A stretch of 64,000 nucleotides of DNA. Origin: Astrobacterium formosum (GTDB lineage Bacteria > Pseudomonadota > Alphaproteobacteria > Rhizobiales > Xanthobacteraceae). The position numbers and the translations under genes were made by a program. Positions within the stretch are counted from its first letter, which is position 1. Every line of letters begins with the position of its first letter. The stretch is from contig JAVDCA010000008.1 of the NCBI GenBank assembly GCA_030848545.1, positions 124,001 through 188,000 of the forward strand, in the 5' to 3' direction. A model generated the notes under the pieces. That model saw nothing but the letters and a program-made list of their open reading frames with translations. It was not told the origin of the DNA and did not search any database. Positions 1 through 9,204 of the stretch are shown in pieces.

Positions 1-62
1 CGAGCCGCGCCGATTCCGCCGAGCTCTACGTGCTCGCGACCGGCTATCGGGGCGGCGCCTGA
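1..62 (+). CDS. 3' end of an unidentified gene (partial)
   Basis: An open frame enters from the left edge and ends at TGA 60-62, giving a tail that finishes ELYVLATGYRGGA. Codon use looks coding (GC-rich third positions). Too little is present to name a family. No recognisable gene follows until the RpiR regulator on the opposite strand, so this gene and the regulator are convergent. Confidence 0.4.
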   Translation, partial: SRADSAELYVLATGYRGGA

Positions 63-253
63 CCGGGGATTGGGCTTCCTGCCTCCTCCTGCACCGGAAC
101 TGCAGCCGGCCGCGCAATTGCAGGCTCTCGTCGACGAGCCGTTCGCCCACAAATGCACATCCAAACCACCGGCGATCTCGAGGCCGTCATCGCCGGGACG
201 TGGACACCAACGGCCGGGGGAGCGCCAGTTGAACTACTTCCCGTGTCCCGACT

Positions 254-1159
254 CTATTCGATCACGTGGTCTCCCTCGGCCATGATCCGGGCGAACTCGC
301 TCAGGGAATCGTTCTTGTCCTGTTTCGAATAGGCGCTGAATGCGATGCTGAGCGCGGAGGTGAACGAAAAGGCACCGGCGAAAATGTCGATGAAGGAGAA
401 TGGCGGCGACGGAATGATGAAACTGACGTCCGACAGCGCGACGAGCGGGGAAGCCAAAGAATTGGTGACAGCTACGATCCGCGCGCCTTTTCGTTTTGCC
501 AAGTCCGTGTAGGTGACCGTGTCCTTCGCGTAGCGCGCATAAGCGATCGAAAACAACAGCGAGTTTTCATTCATGCGCTTCAGAATGGCGGCCGCTTGCA
601 GCGTCTGTTCCGGTACGAGGGTGCTCTTGAAGCTCACCTTGGAGAGGGTGTTCTCAAAATGGAGCGCTATCGGGAATGAGCTCATGCGCGCAAGAATGTA
701 GATGCTTTCGGCGTGCTCCATCATGTCCAGACATTCTTCGACATTTTCCATCGAGATGTTTCTCGCCACGCCGGCGATGGAATCCGCCTCCATACGCAGA
801 GCTCTGCCGAACAGGTTGACCGGGCTGTTGTCGGCGCCCTTGTCGGGAGTCTGCTCCAGCCCGAAACGGTTCGCGACGGTGATCTCGAACTTCATGATGT
901 ACTGGGCATCACGGGAAAAATCGCTGAACCCGGCATAGCCGAGCGTTTTGCAAAACCGGATGACGGTTGCGTGGGAGACTTTCGCCTCGGCGGCGAGTTC
1001 CTGAACGGACAGGAAGCAGAATGTGCTCGGATGGTTGATGATGTAGTCTGCGATCTGTGCCTGCCCGTGAGTCATTGCCGCGCTTCGCGCCTTGATGCGC
1101 TCGATGATCCTGTCCGGAGCGATGCTTGCCCCTGGCGCTCGTTCTCCTCTGCTGTTCAC
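254..1159 (-). CDS. MurR/RpiR family transcriptional regulator
   Basis: Regulator of about 301 residues. An N-terminal RpiR helix-turn-helix (AEAKVSHATVIRFCKTLGY, roughly residues 50-70) is followed by a SIS phosphosugar-binding fold in the C-terminal half (ESIYILARMSS, IVAVTNSLASPL). I chose the GTG at 1159 because a GGAG sits 6 nt upstream and the length then fits the family (about 280-300 residues). The frame stays open further upstream but that part reads as non-coding. RpiR proteins usually sense a phosphorylated sugar or similar metabolite. Its divergent position suggests control of the aspartase/dicarboxylate-carrier pair, but the effector is unknown. Confidence 0.85.
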   Translation of the reverse strand: MNSRGERAPGASIAPDRIIERIKARSAAMTHGQAQIADYIINHPSTFCFLSVQELAAEAKVSHATVIRFCKTLGYAGFSDFSRDAQYIMKFEITVANRFGLEQTPDKGADNSPVNLFGRALRMEADSIAGVARNISMENVEECLDMMEHAESIYILARMSSFPIALHFENTLSKVSFKSTLVPEQTLQAAAILKRMNENSLLFSIAYARYAKDTVTYTDLAKRKGARIVAVTNSLASPLVALSDVSFIIPSPPFSFIDIFAGAFSFTSALSIAFSAYSKQDKNDSLSEFARIMAEGDHVIE

Positions 1160-1736
1160 TATGGTCTCCGCGGAAAAGTCGTTATGTCGCGATCGCCACC
1201 GAGCTTCCCTCCGGGAGGATCGCGTGGATGGATGGTTGTATTTCCATTCGGCCGACGAAACACAATGAGAGCGCGGCACGTGGACTTCGGCCAAACGCAG
1301 CCAGTATAGCCATTGCGACCTGCCGGACGAAACGGATTTGACGCACGCCGGTTGCCAATGAGGGGGGCGTCGGCGTTGCAGGACCTGACTGCCACGTGCC
1401 ACGTCGGGGCGGGCCTGCGGGTCTGGAGCGCGCCATCGGGCTTCCTGCGTATCGGCGCGCCCGGCGGTTGTGGCGCGAAATGATGCCGTCGATGGGGAAC
1501 CGAACTTGCCCCTCACGAATTCCGACGCGACGTTGACCGATTCGAAAAGCCAGATCGTTTTCCCAGATGAAGGCCCAAGGGCGCGAAAGCGGCCAGTGCA
1601 TCCCTCTCGTGGCGTGAGGTGCTGGCACACCGCCGGCGTCGGGCAAACATCCGTGAGAAAACTAACTTGAGATATGTACAAAAATGTTTACGAATAAAAA
1701 TAGATGAAATAATCTGCACATACCTACGGTGATCCA
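1160..1736. promoter_or_regulatory. Divergent intergenic region, RpiR / aspA
   Basis: About 577 bp with no convincing gene. The last 75 bp before aspA (about 1665-1736) are strikingly AT-rich against the surrounding sequence and probably hold the aspA promoter; TTTACG at 1687-1692 with TAATCT 17 bp further on is a weak candidate -35/-10 pair. I looked for an FNR/FixK-type TTGAT-N4-ATCAA box, expected for anaerobic Dcu genes elsewhere, and found none convincing. The function of the remaining 450 bp is not apparent. Confidence 0.4.
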
Positions 1737-3167
1737 ATGAGGAAAGAACACGATTGTATCGGGGAAATGGAACTCCCGGATTCTGTATATTATGGAATTC
1801 AAACCGAGCGGGTGCGGCAACTGTCCAACGTGTCGGGCATTCCGGTCATCACCTACCCGCAGCTGCATGATCGCCTCGCCCACATAAAAAAGGCCGCCGC
1901 CAAGGCGAACAAGGCCGTCGGCGCCCTGGACGGGGAAGTCGCCGATGCGATCTGCGTTGCGGCCGACAAGGTGCTCGCCGGCGGGTGGGAAGACCAGTTT
2001 CCCCTCGATATGTACCAAGGCGGAGGCTACACCTGCGTCAACATGAACATGAACGAGGTGCTGGCGCATATCGCCAACGAAAACCTCACCGGCCACAAGG
2101 GGTACGACCGCGTTCATCCGAACACCCACGTCAATATGGGACAGTCGACCAACGACACCATCCCGTCGGCGATGAAGCTCGCGGTGGCGCCCGTGATCGA
2201 CGCGCTTGTCGTCGAACTGGAAAAGCTGCACCGCGAGCTGAAGAAGAAGCAGGCGGAATTTGCGGACGTGGTGAAAGTCGGACGAACCTGCCTTCAGGAC
2301 GCCGTTCCGATGACGCTGGGACAGGAATTCAGCGGCTATGCCCGCTTCGTGGAACGCCAGATTCCGGTTCTCAAGGGCCTGCGGGCCGGCTGCTTCGAAC
2401 TGATCATCGGGGCCTCCGCCATCGGTACGGGAATTGGATCGTTTCCTGGCTACGCCGAAGCCTTCTACCGCTATCTGGCGGAGGATATCGGCGAGCCGGT
2501 CAGGGCGGACGAGAACTTTTTCGACGGCATGCAGAACGACGATTTCTATGTCGCGGTGTCGGCCGCGGTGAAGCTGGTCGCCTCCGGAATATCGAAGATT
2601 GCGAAGGACTTTCGCCTGCTTTCGTCGGGTCCGAGAGCCGGCTTCGGTGAGATCACGCTTCCGTCGCTGTCGCCGGGATCGTCGATCATGCCCGGCAAGA
2701 TCAACCCGATCATGCCTGAACTGATGTCTCAGGTCGCGCAGCAGGTCTGCGGAAACGACGTCGCCATCTCGATGGCTTTCGAACAGGGCGAGCTGGAAAT
2801 CAACGTCTGGGCTCCCACCGTCTACAAAAGTCTCTTCGAGTCCTTTTCCTTGCTGACGAAGGCCCTGCCTGAATTTACCACGCGCTGTGTGGCAGGCATC
2901 GTCGCCAATCGTGCCGCGTGCGACGCGCATGCACGCGCAACGCTCGCGTTGTCGACCGTTGTGTCGGCCGTATTGGGATACGAAGAGGGGGTGCGTGTTT
3001 CGAAATACGCGCATGAACACGGTGTTTCGGTGAAAGACGCGGTATTGCGGCTGGGCATCATGAACGAAGCCGACGCGGTGTCGCTCCTCGACCCGTTGCT
3101 GCTGACGGACACGGCGAAGATGACGCGCGCATTGTCCGATTGGAGGAAGAAGCGCGTGACGAAGTAG
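1737..3167 (+). CDS. aspA: Aspartate ammonia-lyase (aspartase)
   Basis: Enzyme of the fumarase/aspartase superfamily, expected to convert L-aspartate to fumarate and ammonia in the cytoplasm. At 476 residues it matches aspartase length. The family signature GSSIMPGKINP lies near residue 314 and the substrate-binding stretch THVNMGQSTND near residue 129. Class II fumarase shares these motifs, so aspartase is preferred from the Dcu-type carrier gene 125 bp downstream, the classical aspA-dcuA arrangement. Fumarase or another lyase of the superfamily remains possible. Confidence 0.82.
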   Translation: MRKEHDCIGEMELPDSVYYGIQTERVRQLSNVSGIPVITYPQLHDRLAHIKKAAAKANKAVGALDGEVADAICVAADKVLAGGWEDQFPLDMYQGGGYTCVNMNMNEVLAHIANENLTGHKGYDRVHPNTHVNMGQSTNDTIPSAMKLAVAPVIDALVVELEKLHRELKKKQAEFADVVKVGRTCLQDAVPMTLGQEFSGYARFVERQIPVLKGLRAGCFELIIGASAIGTGIGSFPGYAEAFYRYLAEDIGEPVRADENFFDGMQNDDFYVAVSAAVKLVASGISKIAKDFRLLSSGPRAGFGEITLPSLSPGSSIMPGKINPIMPELMSQVAQQVCGNDVAISMAFEQGELEINVWAPTVYKSLFESFSLLTKALPEFTTRCVAGIVANRAACDAHARATLALSTVVSAVLGYEEGVRVSKYAHEHGVSVKDAVLRLGIMNEADAVSLLDPLLLTDTAKMTRALSDWRKKRVTK

Positions 3168-3219
3168 GGGCGGCTTCTGCCCTCCGAAGACTGCAAGCGT
3201 AAATGTCCTGAAGTCACGA

Positions 3220-3242
3220 ACCGGCGGTCGATCGCCGCCGGT
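3220..3242 (+). other. GC-rich hairpin between aspA and the dcu gene
   Basis: A perfect 8-bp inverted repeat (ACCGGCGG / CCGCCGGT) with a 7-nt loop lies in the gap between the two genes. There is no T-run after it, so it is not a classical terminator. It could stabilise the upstream message or attenuate readthrough into the carrier gene. Confidence 0.45.
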
Positions 3243-3292
3243 AGAGCGAAATATTATTCTCAATCGACGGGGTCACTGCAAGGAGAATACCC

Positions 3293-4606
3293 ATGTTCTG
3301 GGCTCAATTCGCCGTCATAATCATCGCCTTGTGTTTCGGTGCGCGGTTTGGTGGAGTCTTCATGGGAATGGCCGGGGGCGTCGGCCTCGGGGTCCTGGTG
3401 TTTGTTTTCCATCTCGCGCCGTCTTCTCCACCGATCGACGTGATGCTCATCATAATCGCGGTCGTTCTCGCCGCCGCGACGCTGCAAGCCTGTGGGGGCA
3501 TGGACTATCTGGTGCAGATCGCGGAGGGGATTCTGCGCAAGAATCCGAGTCGCATCACCTTCGTGGCCCCGATTGTCACCTACGTGTTCACTTTCCTGGC
3601 GGGGACGGGAAATGTCGCCTTCAGCGTCATTCCGGTGATCGCGGAAGTGGCCCGGGAATCGGGCGTCAGGCCCGAGCGGCCGTTGTCTATTTCGATCATC
3701 GCCTCGCAACAGGCGATCACCGCCAGTCCTATCTCCGCCGCCATGGCGGCTCTGGTGGCGCTGCTCATGCCCTTCAATATCGGAATGGCCAGCATCATGA
3801 TGATCGCTGTCCCGGCGACGATACTCGGTGTGTTCGCCGGGGCGTGCTATTCCTGCCGGGTCGGCAAGGAATTGCATGAAGACCCCGAATATCAGCGCAG
3901 GCTGGCCCAAGGGCTCATCAGTCCGCCCAGCCAGAGAAAGGAAACCGTTATCACCCAGCAAGCGAAGGTGTCGGTTGTCCTCTTTGTTTTCGGTGCCTTC
4001 CTGATCGTACTTCTGGGCACGGTTCCCTCGTTGCGACCGGACTTCGTGTTGAACGGGGCGACGACGAAGCTCGCGATGACGCACACCATTGAAATGGTGA
4101 TGATGATCGTGGCCGCGGCGATGGTCATCTTCTGCCGTCCCAATCTGGATGCCATCGTCTCCGGTTCCGTTTTCAAGTCGGGAATGATGGGCGTGGTGTG
4201 CATCTTCGGCCTCGCCTGGATGGGCGACACGCTCGTCAGCAATCACATGCCGTACATTCGGGAAAACGTTAAAGAAGTCGTCACGACCTATCCCTGGATG
4301 TTCGCCATCGGCATGATGCTGGTGTCCGCGCTGGTGCTCAGCCAGGCTGCCACGACCCGGCTCTTGATGCCGCTCGGCATCGCGCTCGGCCTGCCGCCGG
4401 CGGCGTTGATCGCCTCCTGGCCGGCATGTAACGGCTACTTCCTCATTCCAAGCTACGCGACGCTCATCGCCGGCGTGGCGTTCGATACGACCGGAACGAC
4501 GAAGATCGGTAAGTACGTCTTCAACCACAGCTACATGATTCCGGGTTTGATCACCTGCTTTGTCAGCGTCACATCCGGCTTCGTCATCAGCAGCCTGATC
4601 CTCTGA
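3293..4606 (+). CDS. dcuA: Anaerobic C4-dicarboxylate transporter (DcuA/DcuB family)
   Basis: Inner-membrane carrier of 437 residues with about ten or more hydrophobic segments along its length. The order and sequences (FLAGTGNVAFSVIPVIAEVA near residue 100, ASQQAITASPISAAMAAL near residue 140) are those of the Dcu family, which exchange fumarate, malate, aspartate and succinate. The start has a good AAGGAG ribosome-binding site. It follows aspA by 125 bp, so the pair probably takes up aspartate, deaminates it and exports or uses fumarate/succinate. DcuA versus DcuB cannot be settled here. Confidence 0.85.
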   Translation: MFWAQFAVIIIALCFGARFGGVFMGMAGGVGLGVLVFVFHLAPSSPPIDVMLIIIAVVLAAATLQACGGMDYLVQIAEGILRKNPSRITFVAPIVTYVFTFLAGTGNVAFSVIPVIAEVARESGVRPERPLSISIIASQQAITASPISAAMAALVALLMPFNIGMASIMMIAVPATILGVFAGACYSCRVGKELHEDPEYQRRLAQGLISPPSQRKETVITQQAKVSVVLFVFGAFLIVLLGTVPSLRPDFVLNGATTKLAMTHTIEMVMMIVAAAMVIFCRPNLDAIVSGSVFKSGMMGVVCIFGLAWMGDTLVSNHMPYIRENVKEVVTTYPWMFAIGMMLVSALVLSQAATTRLLMPLGIALGLPPAALIASWPACNGYFLIPSYATLIAGVAFDTTGTTKIGKYVFNHSYMIPGLITCFVSVTSGFVISSLIL

Positions 4607-4633
4607 AGCTTGCGGGGCGAGAACCTTAGTTCG

Positions 4634-4664
4634 TGCCGGTGGTCACCAGGGCCACCGGCATTTT
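4634..4664 (+). terminator. Rho-independent terminator after the dcu gene
   Basis: A perfect 9-bp stem (TGCCGGTGG / CCACCGGCA) with a 9-nt loop is followed directly by TTTT, 27 nt after the stop codon of the carrier gene. Confidence 0.8.
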
Positions 4665-5309
4665 CGTGAAGCAGGTTCGGGGCGAGGCCTTCGGCCTCGC
4701 GACCAGGGGCGATTCTCCTGAGAATTGGCGTGACGGGCGGCGGCTTCCGGATGCCGGTTCGTGGAATAGCCGTATGGCCGCGAGACCGGATGACCGGTCG
4801 GGTCGGGTTCGTCAGGCTTGCCCTGCAACGCGGTTGAGAAGCGTTCAGTGCGATCGGTCGGCCCGGTCGCCGCGACCTAAAATTCACGGTTGGCGCAATC
4901 CGTAGAGCAAGCCGCTTACAAAACAGCGCCCATTGTCGTGGCCGGAGAAGACGCCGAACTGCCCGACAAGCCGGTCGAAGCCGCGCAACCGACAAGCACT
5001 GGATCGGCTTAAAGCCGACCCACAGGCTCGCCTCGGCTCCGATGCGCGTGTGTCCAATCGCCTGGCTCAAACATCACGACGGAAGGCTCCATGTCGGCGC
5101 CTCCGCGGTGGCCGTCTGCGAAGAGGGCCTTGCTTTGTTTCGGCGGCAGGGGCTCCCCGCAGCCAAATGCATCGAGAACCCCACCCATAGTACCAATATG
5201 CGTTGAAATACCACGAGGGAATCTCCGCGAATAGCGGAAATCGGTGCGCAAACCCTTGACGAAGAAAACTGCCGGGCAGAATTTACCTAAAGATTTTTAG
5301 GGAAAAGAT
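4665..5309. other. Non-coding gap before the GntR gene
   Basis: About 645 bp without a gene I can support. Short frames exist on both strands but lack family resemblance, good start sites or consistent codon bias. The last stretch before 5310 becomes AT-richer and carries AGGGAAAAG as ribosome-binding site for the next gene. Confidence 0.5.
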
Positions 5310-6146
5310 ATGGCGACCCAGGATTCGACCTCGGTGGCAGACGAACAGCCGGAACCGTTTCGCCCCTCGGCCCAACAGGCCGAGGTGGACGCCAAGTTGC
5401 GTGAGTACGTTTCCACATCGCTGGTCGATCTTGTCACCAGCCAGATCCGCACGTTCATCTTCACCGGTCGCTACCTGGCCGGGCAGAAGCTCATCGTGCG
5501 GGAATTGTCGGAAGTGCTCGGGGTCAGCCACACGCCGGTCAAGGACGCCCTCAACCGCTTGACGGCCGAGGGCCTGGTGGAGGCGTTTCCCAACCGCAGC
5601 ATGACGGTCCGCGGCTTCACCAACAACGACCTGATCGACGGACTCGGCGTTCGTCTGATGTGCGAGCTCTATTCGGCGGAAGAGATCGTGCGTAACGCCG
5701 CTGCGGACCCGACGGTGACGGGCGATCTCGATGCGATCCTGCGCACCATGCAGACCGTCATCGACGCAGAGGGCGGGGTCGACTACGAGCGCTGGGTCGA
5801 CAGCGAAACCCGGTTTCACCGACGCTACATGATGCTCGCCGGCAACGCCAAGCTGATCTCGGTCTACTGCGGCCTGGACTCGAACCGGTTCACCTACTTC
5901 GCGTACCTGCAGAAGCAACGTGTTCCGCTGAGCCGGCGCACGTTGGAACACAATATGACGGAACACCGGGCGATCATCGGGGCGATCGCCGCTCTGGACG
6001 CGCAGCGCTTTTCACGCGCGGTCGCCGCGCACATCATCCGCGCCTGCGAAGACTACGCCATCGACGAGCAGGCGCAGGCGCAAATCGAACAGATCAAACG
6101 GCAGGCGCGCCACTTCGTCGGCGAACCGGACATCACACCGACCTAG
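5310..6146 (+). CDS. GntR family regulator, FadR subfamily (FCD domain)
   Basis: DNA-binding regulator of 278 residues. The winged helix lies at about residues 45-105 (LIVRELSEVLGVSHTPVKDA, then the wing GLVEAFPNRSMTVRG). A helical FCD ligand domain follows, with conserved acidic and histidine positions around residues 110-250. It has a long, weakly conserved N-terminal leader of about 40 residues. It lies directly upstream of a TRAP transporter and catabolic genes in the same direction, so it most likely controls them in response to a carboxylate or sugar-acid ligand. Confidence 0.85.
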   Translation: MATQDSTSVADEQPEPFRPSAQQAEVDAKLREYVSTSLVDLVTSQIRTFIFTGRYLAGQKLIVRELSEVLGVSHTPVKDALNRLTAEGLVEAFPNRSMTVRGFTNNDLIDGLGVRLMCELYSAEEIVRNAAADPTVTGDLDAILRTMQTVIDAEGGVDYERWVDSETRFHRRYMMLAGNAKLISVYCGLDSNRFTYFAYLQKQRVPLSRRTLEHNMTEHRAIIGAIAALDAQRFSRAVAAHIIRACEDYAIDEQAQAQIEQIKRQARHFVGEPDITPT

Positions 6147-6261
6147 GACGCCGGGCCGATATCACCAACACCCCCTCAAACCCAGGACGGCAGAGCCTCT
6201 CTGCCGAATGCGAAAGGCTGCGCCGAATTCATCGGTACAGCCCCAATGCAAGGAGATTGGG

Positions 6262-7260
6262 ATGCCGAAGTTCATGTGGTTGGCCGCCTTGCTCGGCTCG
6301 GTCGGGCTGGCGGCGGGTGGCGCGGTCCTGCCCGGAGGAGTGGCCGCAGCCGCGGACAAGCCGATCGTCCTGAGGCTGGCGCACATCAATGCCGCCTCCG
6401 ATCCCAAGCAGAAGGAGGCCGAGAAGTTCAAGGAACTCGTCGAGAGCAAGACCGGCGGGCGCGTCAAGGTCGAGATCTACGGGGCCGGGGTGCTCGGTGA
6501 CGTCCGCGAGATCATCGAAGGGCTTCAGCTCGGCACCGACGAAGTCGTCATCGAGGGCTTCGGCACCATCGCATCCTATACCAAACTGTCGTTGCTCGAT
6601 CTCGTGCCCTTCATGTTTCGCGACCGGGCGCACTTCGACAAGGTGTGGGAAGGCGAACTGGGCAAGAAGCTCCTCGCCGAGGCCGGCAGCCAGTCCAAGA
6701 TGAAGTTGTTCGGTCCATCCTATCGCGGCGTGCGGGTCACCACATCGACCAAGCGCTTCACCAATCTCAAGGAACTCAAGGGGCTGAAGATCCGCGTGCC
6801 CGCCGACGACATGAGCGTCAAGACCTGGCAGGCGCTCGGGGCGACGCCGACCCCCATGGCCATGACCGAGGTGCTGACCGGCCTCCAACAGGGCACCGTC
6901 GACGCCCAGGAGAACCCGCCCATCCTGTCCTACAATTTCGGCCTCGCCGACGTCTGCAAGAACCTCATCCGCACCGACCACCGCTGGAGCGCGGACGTGT
7001 TCATGATGGACCAGGCCTATTTCGAGAAGCTGCCGAAGGACGTCCAGACGGCCGTGGTCGAGGCCGGCGAGGAAGCTGCCCGGGCCACCAGCAAGCTGAT
7101 CACGGACGGCGAGGGCGAGAATCTCAAGAAGTGGACGCAAGCCGGCGCCACCATCGTGACGCCGCAACTCGACGAATTCCGCGCCGCCACCGCCGGCCTC
7201 GTGAAGACGAGCTTCCCCGCATTGTCCGACTGGGTCGAGAAGATCAAGGCGGTGCAGTAA
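6262..7260 (+). CDS. dctP: TRAP transporter solute-binding protein (DctP family)
   Basis: Periplasmic binding protein of 332 residues. A Sec signal peptide covers about residues 1-30 and ends near VAAAADKP. The mature part has DctP features (VLRLAHINAASDPKQKEAEKF, GGRVKVEIYGAGVLGD, LKGLKIRVPADD). An ATG 18 codons upstream is in frame, but the start at 6262 has AAGGAG 7-8 nt before it and begins the signal peptide. It captures the substrate for the DctQM permease encoded next. The substrate is probably a sugar, polyol or sugar acid, judging from the downstream aldolase and kinase. Confidence 0.9.
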   Translation: MPKFMWLAALLGSVGLAAGGAVLPGGVAAAADKPIVLRLAHINAASDPKQKEAEKFKELVESKTGGRVKVEIYGAGVLGDVREIIEGLQLGTDEVVIEGFGTIASYTKLSLLDLVPFMFRDRAHFDKVWEGELGKKLLAEAGSQSKMKLFGPSYRGVRVTTSTKRFTNLKELKGLKIRVPADDMSVKTWQALGATPTPMAMTEVLTGLQQGTVDAQENPPILSYNFGLADVCKNLIRTDHRWSADVFMMDQAYFEKLPKDVQTAVVEAGEEAARATSKLITDGEGENLKKWTQAGATIVTPQLDEFRAATAGLVKTSFPALSDWVEKIKAVQ

Positions 7261-7357
7261 CGAACGCACCCGTGCCGCGCGCGGCGCGGCACGGGGCCAT
7301 ATCCGCGGTGCCGTTTCACCCGTCACCTCTTGCAAGTCGCAATCCATCGGAGGGGTC

Positions 7358-7864
7358 ATGCGTGCGCTGATACGCGTCTGCGACCTGATCGAGAAACTGC
7401 TCAACGCAATCATCATCGTGCTGCTGATGGCGATGACGGTCGTGATCTTCTATCAGGTCGTTCTGCGCTACGGGTTCCAGAGTTCGAACATCTGGGCTGA
7501 AGAATTCGCGCGTTACGCCTTCATCTGGGTCGTTCTGCTCGGCTCCGCGTGCGCCATCCGGCGCTACCAGCACATCCGCATCGACTTTGCCCTCGCGGCC
7601 ATGCCGCCGTCGATGCGAAAATTCGTCGATCTGTTCAACTACATCGCCATCGCGGTCTTCCTCGCAGTGCTCGCCTGGTACGGCGTCGCCATTTCGATGC
7701 GGACCGGCAACCAGATGTCGGCCGGCCTGCATATCCCCATGTCCTTCATGTACCTCAGCATACCGATCTCGGCCGCCATCATGCTGCTGTTTACGGTCCA
7801 GATCGTGCTGCGTGACTTCGTATTTGGCGATGCGCGTGGCCGCGCCGAGCGGGCGGGAGAGTGA
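7358..7864 (+). CDS. dctQ: TRAP transporter small permease (DctQ family)
   Basis: Inner-membrane protein of 168 residues with four hydrophobic helices, the usual DctQ topology. Typical sequence features are FYQVVLRYGFQSSNIWAEEF near residue 30 and RRYQHIRIDF near residue 67. It lies 97 bp after the binding protein and 3 bp before the large permease, so the three form one transporter operon. Confidence 0.92.
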   Translation: MRALIRVCDLIEKLLNAIIIVLLMAMTVVIFYQVVLRYGFQSSNIWAEEFARYAFIWVVLLGSACAIRRYQHIRIDFALAAMPPSMRKFVDLFNYIAIAVFLAVLAWYGVAISMRTGNQMSAGLHIPMSFMYLSIPISAAIMLLFTVQIVLRDFVFGDARGRAERAGE

Positions 7865-7867
7865 GAC

Positions 7868-9145
7868 ATGGAAATCGGGACCGTTCTCCTCGTCGTCATG
7901 ATCGCGCTGGTGCTGCTCGGCATGCCGGTGGCGTTCGCGATCGGCATTGCGTCGCTCGCCTCCATCGTCGTCGGCCACTACAATCCGATCGTCCTGCCGC
8001 AGAAGCTGTTCGCGGGCATCGACTCTTTCCCGATGCTGGCGATTCCCTTCTTCGTCCTCGCCGGCAACCTGATGACCGGGGGCGGCATTACCGACAAGAT
8101 CCTGAACTTCACGCGCGCCTCGGTCGGCTGGATGCGCGGCAGCCTCGGTATCATGACGGTGTTCGGATCGGCGATCTTCGCCGCCATCTCGGGGTCCGGT
8201 ACCGCGACCGTGACGGCGATCGGCGGCATCACGATTCCCGCCATGAAGAAGGACGGCTATCCGCCCGAACTCGCCGCCGCCATCGCCGCCAGCGCTTCGA
8301 TCCTTGGTCCGCTCATCCCGCCCAGCATCATCCTGATCGTCTACGGCAATGCCGTGCAGGCGTCGATCCGCGATCTCTTCATCGGGGCGGCGATTCCCGG
8401 CGTTCTGCTCGCCGGCGGCTTCCTGGTCTACACCTACGTCAAGGCCCGGCGCATGAATCTGCCGGTCGGCGAGAAGCTCAGTCCGCGTGCGTTGATTCAC
8501 GAGACCCGGGTCAGCATCTGGGCGCTGCTCATGCCGGTCGTAATCCTCGGCGGCATTTTCGGCGGCGTGTTCACGCCGACGGAAGCCGCTGCGGTTTCGG
8601 CGGTCTATGCCTTCGTCGTCGGCGCCTTCGTGTATCGCAATCTCACGCCCAAACTGATCGCGCGGATCTTCTACGACAGCTGCATCACCTCGTGCATCAT
8701 GCTGTTCCTGGTGGGGTGCTCGAAGGCATCGAGCTGGGTGCTGGCGGTGGCGCGCGTCCCGGATGCCATTGCGGGCAGCCTGCTGTCGATGTCCGACAAC
8801 TCGGTCGTCCTGCTCCTGCTCGTCAACGTCTTCCTGCTCATCGTCGGCATGTTCATGGAAGCCAACGTGGCGGTGGTCATCTTCACGCCGATCCTGTTGC
8901 CGATCGCCACCGCCTGCGGGCTGTCGACGCTGCAGTTCGGTGTCGTCATGTGCTTCAACCTGTGTCTCGGGCTGCTCACGCCGCCGGTGGGACTGTGCGC
9001 GCTCCTGGGCAACAACATCGCCGAGGCGCGGCTGGAGCTGACGCTCAAGGCGTGCGGTTCGTTCTTCGCCATCGGCGTCGTGCTGCTGCTGGTCACCACC
9101 TTCGTGCCGGCACTGACGCTGTGGCTCCCGGCCGTCATGAAGTGA
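7868..9145 (+). CDS. dctM: TRAP transporter large permease (DctM family)
   Basis: Membrane carrier of 425 residues with about 12 hydrophobic segments. Family hallmarks are GNLMTGGGITDKI near residue 60, SGSGTATVTAIGGITIPAMK near residue 107 and LGPLIPPSIILIVYG near residue 145. It couples sodium-driven uptake to substrate delivered by the binding protein. It starts 3 bp after the DctQ gene and is translationally linked to it. Confidence 0.93.
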   Translation: MEIGTVLLVVMIALVLLGMPVAFAIGIASLASIVVGHYNPIVLPQKLFAGIDSFPMLAIPFFVLAGNLMTGGGITDKILNFTRASVGWMRGSLGIMTVFGSAIFAAISGSGTATVTAIGGITIPAMKKDGYPPELAAAIAASASILGPLIPPSIILIVYGNAVQASIRDLFIGAAIPGVLLAGGFLVYTYVKARRMNLPVGEKLSPRALIHETRVSIWALLMPVVILGGIFGGVFTPTEAAAVSAVYAFVVGAFVYRNLTPKLIARIFYDSCITSCIMLFLVGCSKASSWVLAVARVPDAIAGSLLSMSDNSVVLLLLVNVFLLIVGMFMEANVAVVIFTPILLPIATACGLSTLQFGVVMCFNLCLGLLTPPVGLCALLGNNIAEARLELTLKACGSFFAIGVVLLLVTTFVPALTLWLPAVMK

Positions 9146-9204
9146 CGGCCGTCCCGACCGCTATCAACACCGCAGCCGCCGGCACGACGGACATGGAATA
9201 GGTC

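Noticed and set aside
1160-1681. Upstream extension of the RpiR regulator to 475 residues
   Set aside because: The added residues look like translated non-coding DNA, the length would exceed the family by far, and a GTG with GGAG at the right distance gives the normal protein.
1665-1736. FNR/FixK box before aspA
   Set aside because: The closest match (TTGAG...GTACAA) has wrong spacing and half-sites.
1662-3263. 533-codon minus-strand frame opposite aspA
   Set aside because: Antisense shadow; the plus strand carries intact aspartase motifs.
4531-5070. Possible gene in the gap after the dcu terminator
   Set aside because: Overlaps the dcu gene end antisense, has no recognisable domain, and spans the terminator hairpin.
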